From positions 66,008 through 130,007 of the forward strand of contig NZ_JBBKTX010000016.1 in assembly GCF_044962685.1 (NCBI RefSeq): a stretch of 64,000 nt of DNA, written 5' to 3'. Shown here piece after piece: positions 59,304-64,000 of this stretch. The notes under the pieces are model-generated. The model was not told the DNA's origin. It did no database searches and saw only the letters and a list, made by a program, of their open reading frames with translations. The stretch's first letter is position 1, and each line of letters starts with the position of its first letter. Made by a program: the position numbers and the translations under genes. Source of the stretch: Oceanobacter antarcticus. Lineage in GTDB: Bacteria; Pseudomonadota; Gammaproteobacteria; Pseudomonadales; Oceanobacteraceae.

Positions 59304-60815
59304 ATGGTTCCAGTCATCGCTTTGGTGGGTCGTCCCAATGTTGGCAAGTCCACCCTGTTTAATCGTCTTACCAAGTCCCGCGATGCACTGGTAGCGGAAA
59401 TTGCCGGGCTGACCCGCGATCGCAAATATGGTGAAGGCAAGGTCGGTGAGCGCCCGTTTATCGTGATTGATACCGGCGGTATCAGCGGCGAGGAAGTGGG
59501 TATCGACGAAGCCATGGCAGTTCAAAGCTTTCAGGCGATACAGGAAGCCGACATCGTCTTTTTTATGGTCGATGCCAGCGCCGGTATTCTCGAGGGCGAT
59601 CGGATGATTGCCAATTACCTGCGTAAAAGCGGCAAGTCGGCGTATCTGGTGGCGAATAAAATCGACGGCAAAAACCCCGATGTGGTACTGATTGAAATGT
59701 ACGAACTGGGAATGGGCGAACCTCTGGGGATCGCGGCGGCGCACAATCGCGGTGTCTCTACCCTGATTGATCACGTTATGGACGAGCTGCATGGCGTCAG
59801 CCACGATGAACCTGTCGCCCGATCCGAGGATGAGTGGAACTACGTCTGGGAGGAAGACGAAGAAGGACACGTCACCGAAGTCGTCCACGAAGAGCTCGAT
59901 GTCAAAGGCATCAAAATAGCCATCGTCGGGCGTCCCAATGTCGGCAAGTCTACTCTGGTGAACCGCTTTCTGGGGGAAGACCGGGTCGTGGTGTATGACG
60001 AAGCCGGTACCACCCGCGACAGTATTTATATTCCCTACGAGCGACACGGCCAGGATTACACCCTGATTGATACCGCCGGGATACGCCGCCGCAAAAATAT
60101 CAGCGAAGCAGCCGAAAAGTTCTCCATCATCAAGACGCTGCAAGCGATTCAGGACTGCCACGTCTGTATTCTGGTGCTGGATGCCCGTACCGGCATTGTT
60201 GAACAAGACCTGCACATGCTCAGCTTTGTACTCAACGCTGGTCGGGCACTGGTGATTGCCATCAACAAATGGGACGGCATGGATGCGGACGAAAAGAAGC
60301 GGGTCAAAGACGAGCTCGACCGCCGTTTCGACTTCCTCACCTTTGCCGATATGCACTTTATCTCCGCGCTGCATGGCACAGGCGTTGGTCACTTGTACGA
60401 GTCGGTGGACCAGGCCTATGAATCGGCCATGGGTAAATGGCAAACCAACATGCTGACCCGGATTCTGGAAGATGCCGTAGCAACTCACCAACCGCCGATG
60501 GTACGCAGCCGCCGACCCAAATTGCGTTATGCTCACCAGGGTGGCTCGAATCCGCCAGTACTGGTGATTCACGGTAACCTGGTGAACGACTTGCCAGACG
60601 ACTACAAACGTTATCTGGCCAATACTTTCCGTCGCGTGCTGGATATCAAGGGCACGCCGATCCGGGTGGAATTCCGACAGGGAGAAAACCCGTTCTCAGA
60701 CAAACAGAAAGACATTCGCCATCGCACCAAACGACGGGCAGAGTCGGTTGTCAAAACCGCTAACATCCGTCAGATCAAACTCGATAAACACCGCAAGGCC
60801 CGCAACAAACCCTGA
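59304..60815 (+). CDS. der: ribosome biogenesis GTPase Der (EngA)
   Basis: A 503-residue GTPase with two tandem G domains: the first begins VALVGRPNVGKSTLFNRL, the second IAIVGRPNVGKSTLVNRF. Between them lies an acidic linker rich in Asp, Glu and Trp (about 165-195). A KH-like domain follows (KGTPIRVEFRQGENPF) with a basic tail. It is needed for 50S assembly. It follows bamB in the usual order. Confidence 0.97.
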   Translation: MVPVIALVGRPNVGKSTLFNRLTKSRDALVAEIAGLTRDRKYGEGKVGERPFIVIDTGGISGEEVGIDEAMAVQSFQAIQEADIVFFMVDASAGILEGDRMIANYLRKSGKSAYLVANKIDGKNPDVVLIEMYELGMGEPLGIAAAHNRGVSTLIDHVMDELHGVSHDEPVARSEDEWNYVWEEDEEGHVTEVVHEELDVKGIKIAIVGRPNVGKSTLVNRFLGEDRVVVYDEAGTTRDSIYIPYERHGQDYTLIDTAGIRRRKNISEAAEKFSIIKTLQAIQDCHVCILVLDARTGIVEQDLHMLSFVLNAGRALVIAINKWDGMDADEKKRVKDELDRRFDFLTFADMHFISALHGTGVGHLYESVDQAYESAMGKWQTNMLTRILEDAVATHQPPMVRSRRPKLRYAHQGGSNPPVLVIHGNLVNDLPDDYKRYLANTFRRVLDIKGTPIRVEFRQGENPFSDKQKDIRHRTKRRAESVVKTANIRQIKLDKHRKARNKP

Positions 60816-60926
60816 GCGCTTGTTGATCTGCTGTCTGAAATCTTGCCCCTCACCGGCGTTGTGATAGGGTGAGCGCAAACCATCGTTACGATTGTCGTAG
60901 CGGTGGCGTTTCTTTTTGAGGTTGTC

Positions 60927-61562
60927 ATGCCATCCCCCACTGCCAGTGTTGATTTTTACCATCGCCATGCCAAGCGATTGGCTGATTGTTACGACGGACT
61001 TTCTGTTGAACAGGTGCATGGAAGCTGGCTGCCACTGGTTCCGGTTCAACCGGGGGCCAGAGCACTGGATGTGGGGGCCGGTTGTGGTCGTGATGCCTGC
61101 TGGCTGGCTCAGCAAGGCTGGCAGGTAACCGCAGTAGAACCTGCTGCCGGCATGCGTGATATTGGCCAGCAGCGTTCACAAGCACTCGAACTTGGGCAAG
61201 ACAAACTGGCATGGATAGACGATGCCTTGCCGCCGTTGGCTAAAGTGCCGAATGCAGATTATCACCTGATCCTGCTGTCGGCGGTGTGGATGCACCTGTC
61301 GATTGCCCATCGTCCGCTGGCGTTGCGGCGGCTGGTGCAATTACTGGCCGAAACCGGTGTCATCGTGATTACTCTACGAAGCGGCTCCGGTGACCCGGAA
61401 CGACCCATGTATCCGGTCAGTGCGGTCGAAGTCCGGGCCATCGCCAAGCCACTCAAACTCTCGGTAGAAGAACTCACCCCACGTGCCGGGAGAGGGGATC
61501 TGCTTGAACGCCCCAATGTCACCTGGCAGACTGTAATGTTACGACGCGACCGGGATAATTGA
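60927..61562 (+). CDS. class I SAM-dependent methyltransferase
   Basis: A 211-residue protein with a Rossmann methyltransferase fold. The SAM motif I is ALDVGAGCGRDACWLAQQGW; motif II follows as VTAVEPAAGM, and motif IV-like residues lie at LILLSAVWMHL. Before the SAM domain is a short helical cap (FYHRHAKRLADCYDGLSVEQVHG). The substrate is not readable. The start is the ATG at 60927 behind a GAGG site. It is not clearly linked to der and converges on the ACT-domain gene. Confidence 0.82.
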   Translation: MPSPTASVDFYHRHAKRLADCYDGLSVEQVHGSWLPLVPVQPGARALDVGAGCGRDACWLAQQGWQVTAVEPAAGMRDIGQQRSQALELGQDKLAWIDDALPPLAKVPNADYHLILLSAVWMHLSIAHRPLALRRLVQLLAETGVIVITLRSGSGDPERPMYPVSAVEVRAIAKPLKLSVEELTPRAGRGDLLERPNVTWQTVMLRRDRDN

Positions 61563-61596
61563 GCGTCCATTGACAACAAACGTAATGCCCGTCTGA

Positions 61597-62106
61597 TCAG
61601 GCGGGCGTTACCTCGACCATCAACTCATCACTAAGCTGCTCCAGCGCCTCGGTAAGATCCTCATGATCCAGCGTATCGGGCACCTGCAGTTCCGCTCTGG
61701 CCTTGAACAGCGCCAACGCCGACATTTCAGCCTGAACACACTCGGTGTTCAGCTCCAGTACATTCACACCCAATGACGCCAATACACGAGACACCTCACG
61801 GACAATACCCGGACGGTCGTTACCCACCAGACTCAAATTCAGTTGATGGGTATCGCCATGATCCAGCAAACCCCGTTCTGCTCTAATCTCGATACCACTG
61901 GCCGACAGCGCCGCCAACTCCGTTTGCAACCCGGCGTCATCGGATTCATCCAGCGTTACCAGCACAATACCGGCGAATTTACCCGCCAGACTGGCAAGAT
62001 GGCTCTCCGTCCAATTGCCATTGTGGCGGCTGATAACAGCAGACATTGTTTCCACGATGCCAGGCTTGTCGTCGGCAATTACAGTCAGAACCAGAGATAA
62101 CGTCAT
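61597..62106 (-). CDS. GcvR-like tandem ACT-domain regulatory protein
   Basis: A 169-residue protein with two ACT domains: the first begins SLVLTVIADDKPGIVETM and the second LNLSLVGNDRPGIVREVSRV. Length and layout fit GcvR, a transcriptional accessory of the glycine cleavage system that binds glycine. I chose the ATG at 62104-62106 because the family begins right before ACT 1; the frame remains open to 62175. It is the last intact core-type gene before the mobile-element region. Confidence 0.85.
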   Translation of the reverse strand: MTLSLVLTVIADDKPGIVETMSAVISRHNGNWTESHLASLAGKFAGIVLVTLDESDDAGLQTELAALSASGIEIRAERGLLDHGDTHQLNLSLVGNDRPGIVREVSRVLASLGVNVLELNTECVQAEMSALALFKARAELQVPDTLDHEDLTEALEQLSDELMVEVTPA

Positions 62107-62394
62107 AACAAAAATACCTGAAAATAGAAGAGTGGAGCGCTTGTTGAAGAAGAGACACTTATTGTTAGAGGTCAAGGCTTTTGCGCTGAAGAGCAGAGAT
62201 TAACAAGGCCGCTGGCGGTTGTCTTGAGTGAAATGCCGGAGGCGTCCATTCAATGTCGCTCGGTATCAATTGGATAAGAATCAATTTCTTTACAGTCGTC
62301 AGTGCTTCACAAAACGGGTGTCAGGTCTTTCGGATTGCGGCCAGATACGAAGATGAAGCATGACTGGTTGCCTGCTGGCACAGGCTCAGATGAA
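62107..62394. other. non-coding stretch before the mobile-element remnants
   Basis: About 290 bases holding the ACT-domain gene's upstream region and then sequence with no recognisable feature. The AT-rich stretch near 62265-62295 faces no gene. It may be the decayed left part of the IS3-type remnant. Confidence 0.4.
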
Positions 62395-62508
62395 GCAATT
62401 GTGACGGTTAGCATCAAGTACTACAACCAACCTGGACGGCCACATTCATCGAACGGTGATCAGAAACCCGTAGAGTACGACAAATTAGCAAAATAATGTG
62501 TCCGATTT
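62395..62508 (+). pseudogene. 3' remnant of an IS3-family transposase (integrase core)
   Basis: The frame ending at 62496 closes with IKYYNQPGRPHSSNGDQKP and VEYDK, the C-terminal hallmark of IS3-family orfB transposases (YN..RPHS-LG...P-EY). Upstream of about 62395 the similarity vanishes, so only the last 30 or so codons remain. Sequence after the stop (TGTGTCCGATTTTGTTGACC) resembles an IS end. Confidence 0.65.
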
Positions 62509-62538
62509 TGTTGACCAGAATGTCAATGGCCATCTATT

Positions 62539-62574
62539 TTGATCCACCTTTGGCCAATAAAATTGATCCACTTT
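62539..62574. repeat. IS21-type terminal direct repeats
   Basis: TTGATCCACCTT (62539-62550) and TTGATCCACTTT (62563-62574) are two near-identical 12-base direct repeats at the element end next to the istB stop. IS21-family ends usually carry such repeated transposase-binding sites. Confidence 0.55.
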
Positions 62575-62581
62575 CTGAGCA

Positions 62582-63091
62582 TCAACTGCCCAGTTTCTGC
62601 TTCAGCCGGTAGCTCTCACCGCCCATCATAAACACCTGCGAGTGGTGGATAATCCGGTCGATGATCGGTGCCGCCACATCGTCCTCATGGAAGAACTCCC
62701 CCCAGCTGTTTCAGCTCGCCTTTCTTTTCCGCCAGCTCCACAGGGTCAGGGCGTTGCGGAACAGCACCCGGTAACCGGCTTCCACCGCTTTGTGGCCTGC
62801 CGACGCCGGGTGGCCCAATCAGGATCAGGTTGTGGCGCTCGTCAAGGAAGCGGAAGTCCAGCAGGGCGTTCACCTGGCGTTTGCTGATGGTGGTTTGATG
62901 GGGTGGTTTGATGGGGTGGTTTGATGGTGGTAGTCAAAGCCTTTCAGGTGTTTCTCCGATGGGAACCCAGCCTGTTTCAGGTTGCGTTATACCCGGTTGC
63001 TATTACGCGGTTCCAGTTCATGACTGGCCAGATATAGGGCATTCAGACGCAGGGTTCGATAGCGCTTCAGGGTCTGTTCAAGCTGGCTTAT
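62582..63091 (-). pseudogene. istB: istB-like ATPase pseudogene
   Basis: Pieces of IstB in several frames. The N-terminus is LEQTLKRYRTLRLNALYLAS (with the start ATG apparently changed to ATA at 63089-63091, behind AGGAGG), then RNLKQAGFPSEKHLKGFDYH. Next come NALLDFRFLDERHNLILIG and PPGVGRP. The C-terminus is APIIDRIIHHSQVFMMGGES. Walker A should read GPPGVGKTH, but Lys-Thr became Arg-Pro. There is an internal stop after RNSNRV, a 13-base triplication and a large internal deletion (about 510 bases remain of roughly 750). It is dead. Confidence 0.8.
62891..62929. repeat. three 13-base tandem repeats inside the istB pseudogene
   Basis: GTGGTTTGATGGG at 62891-62903 and 62904-62916, then GTGGTTTGATGGT at 62917-62929. 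Two extra units add 26 bases, which breaks the istB frame. This looks like replication slippage. Confidence 0.9.
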
Positions 63092-63180
63092 AGCGCGCCT
63101 CCTGTCCACCGGAGTGGCCAGCGGCGGCGTACCGGCTCAGATCCAGTGGTACATCTGAAAAGGCTACAGGTTCACTGTTC
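63078..63180 (-). pseudogene. 3' fragment of istA-like transposase
   Basis: A minus-strand frame reading VAFSDVPLDLSRYAAAGHSG and GGQEARYKPA, ending at the stop 63078-63080. It overlaps the istB start by 14 bases, as istA and istB do in IS21 elements. Only the last 30 or so codons are left. The assignment is by position; the sequence alone is too short. Confidence 0.4.
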
Positions 63181-63389
63181 GACGAAGCCACCGCTACCTT
63201 CGAAGACGATGCCGGTGCCTACGACCAGAAAGACGCCGCAGGCTTTATCAAGCTCAACGCCCTGCATCTGCGTACCGATAAACCGCCATTTTTATACTGG
63301 AAACCCAGAAGCGCAAGAAAATCCTTAACGGTAACGTCATCAAAATCTTTGGTGAGCAATACAAGATTGTGCTGGCAGGGGAAGAGTAA
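63151..63389 (+). pseudogene. unidentified gene fragment with a frameshift
   Basis: A plus-strand frame with protein-like composition reads SLFDEATATFEDDAGAYDQ, then KDAAGFIKLNALHLRTDK (about 63178-63285). After a frame change it continues LETQKRKKILNGNVIKIFG and EQYKIVLAGEE, with a stop at 63387-63389. The clean end and coherent second half argue that a real gene of unknown family was disrupted. I do not recognise the family. It has no visible start. Confidence 0.35.
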
Positions 63390-63459
63390 TTCGCTGCACG
63401 AATACCTGCCTGGCCAAAGGTGTGGGATGCGGTCAAAGTGCGAGTTGAACACAGAGGCT

Positions 63460-63902
63460 TCAACACGGTTGATTAGAAACAATCGCTGGTGTTGTTGACA
63501 AACCCGAAAGCCTGTCCAACGGGCTTTCTGTGCCCGCAAAATGTTGCCCGATAACGTGGGTATAAATTTGCGTGGTCGCCATGTCACTGTGGCCCAATAA
63601 CTCCTGTACGGTACGAATATCCCGGCCAGAACGTAATAGCTCAGTCGCAAAGCGATGCCTGAATGTATGGCAGCTTACTTTTTTTGCAATACCACTGTTT
63701 GCTACGGCGATTTTCAGTGCTTTGCGCCGAACAAAAATACCAGAGCATTTGAGGCAACTCGCTGGCTATTCTATGACTCATGCTGGTCAGATGCCAGGTG
63801 ATCCAGAAAACCCATGACCTCAGCCGACCCCATTGCATTCGGGTGTTGGCGTTGATGAAAGCGAATGTAGGCCTTGATCCGTAAACGCTCAAACAACCCC
63901 AT
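63460..63902 (-). pseudogene. integron integrase (IntI-type tyrosine recombinase) with internal deletion
   Basis: The C-terminal part (63460-63720) is a clean match to integron integrases: GIAKKVSCHTFRHRFATELL, RSGRDIRTVQELLGHSDMAT, then TQIYTHVIGQHFAG. It holds the H-x-x-R box and the catalytic Tyr in IYTHV. The N-terminal part (ATG at 63900-63902) has the core-binding domain, RIKAYIRFHQRQHPNAMG and AEVMGFLDHLASDQHES, then a TAG stop. Roughly 130-150 residues between the two halves are missing, including the first catalytic Arg region and the IntI-specific patch. It is inactive. attI and cassettes, if any, would lie beyond 63902 to the right. Confidence 0.82.
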
Positions 63903-63928
63903 CTAAAATCACTACTCAATTCATTCTA

Positions 63929-63959
63929 AGCTGTCTTCAAATTCTTCAACGAGACAGCT
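63929..63959. repeat. 8-base inverted repeat next to the intI remnant
   Basis: AGCTGTCT (63929-63936) and AGACAGCT (63952-63959) form a perfect inverted repeat with a 15-base loop, between the integrase remnant and the tnpA start. It could be an attI fragment, an IS end or a terminator remnant. Confidence 0.3.
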
Positions 63960-63960
63960 C

Positions 63961-64000
63961 ATGACTAAATCCGAACAATGGCAGCAGCACATCAACCTTT
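63961..64000 (+). CDS. IS66-family accessory protein TnpA (start only)
   Basis: The window ends 13 codons into a frame reading MTKSEQWQQHINL. This is the start typical of IS66 family OrfA/TnpA proteins (MTK-EQWQ-HI-AW...). Only the N-terminus is visible, so the assignment is tentative. Confidence 0.4.
   Translation, partial: MTKSEQWQQHINL

Larger units (their letters stand above)
62521..63180 (-). mobile_element. decayed IS21-family insertion sequence
   Basis: This stretch contains the end repeats (62539-62574), a fragmented istB and the tail of istA, all in the standard IS21 order read on the minus strand. Both genes are broken. Full-length elements of this family are about 2-2.5 kb, so most of istA is missing. 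Confidence 0.65.

Noticed and set aside
59160..60572. A 470-codon minus-strand frame opposite der
   Set aside because: Antisense shadow of a highly conserved GTPase gene; no motifs and no start signals.
62265..62295. A GATAAGAATCAATTTC stretch resembling half of a Fur box
   Set aside because: Matches are poor, no intact gene follows, and AT-rich decayed sequence gives such hits by chance.
62521..64000. CRISPR array or phage region in the repeat-rich right end
   Set aside because: The repeats are slippage-type tandem units and IS ends, without spacers or cas genes, and no phage structural gene is visible.
1..64000. tRNA or rRNA genes
   Set aside because: All gaps between genes were read; none showed a tRNA cloverleaf with a TTCGA arm or rRNA sequence.

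Overview
The window is a stretch of a gammaproteobacterial chromosome, roughly 53 percent GC by eye. Gene order is Pseudomonas/Oceanospirillales-like: nadB-algU-mucABCD-lepA-rnc-era-recO-pdxJ-acpS, gacS-cysM-rlmD-relA-mazG, suhB-trmJ-cysE-iscR-iscS-ndk-rlmN-pilF-ispG-hisS-yfgM-bamB-der. This collinearity is recalled family knowledge, and no species name can be justified. Most of the window is densely packed core genome. The last 1.8 kb is a scrapyard of mobile elements.

Layout. 1-2.8 kb: a single-domain globin, TrmO and a DUF2333 protein. 2.9-13 kb: a large outer-membrane TonB-dependent receptor, a paired beta-helix-like lipoprotein, and a six-gene TonB2-type energising operon (DUF3450, TtpC-like, ExbB, ExbD, TonB, TPR). 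PhoB-box-like direct repeats precede both the receptor and the operon, which suggests a phosphate-starvation uptake or surface system. 13-18.2 kb: a hypothetical protein, a 3-hydroxyisobutyryl-CoA hydrolase, YgfZ, SdhE-YgfX and NadB. 18.2-28.4 kb: the sigma-E envelope-stress operon (rpoE/algU, rseA/mucA, rseB/mucB, rseC/mucC, mucD) followed by lepA-DUF4845-rnc-era-recO-pdxJ-acpS. 28.4-37 kb: BarA/GacS, CysM, RlmD, RelA and MazG. 37-46.6 kb: a hypothetical protein, Ppc, Adk, TsaB, UppP, RsmJ, PlsB and SlyX. 46.7-61.6 kb: a membrane-anchored cold-shock protein, SuhB, TrmJ, CysE, IscR, IscS, Ndk, RlmN, PilF, IspG, HisS, YfgM, BamB, Der and a methyltransferase. 61.6-64 kb: an ACT-domain regulator, then remnants of IS3, IS21 and an integron integrase, and the start of an IS66-type tnpA.

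Three departures from the expected order stand out. First, the SuhB homologue has lost most metal-binding and catalytic residues of inositol monophosphatases (R67, C84 and S212 where E. coli SuhB has E67, D84 and D212), so it is probably a non-enzymatic protein, perhaps kept for rRNA antitermination. Second, the isc operon is cut down to iscR-iscS: iscU, iscA, hscBA and fdx are missing, IscS lacks the C-terminal tail that contacts IscU, yet IscR and overlapping IscR-type operators are intact. Third, lepB and rodZ are missing from their usual slots.

No tRNA, rRNA or CRISPR array was seen.
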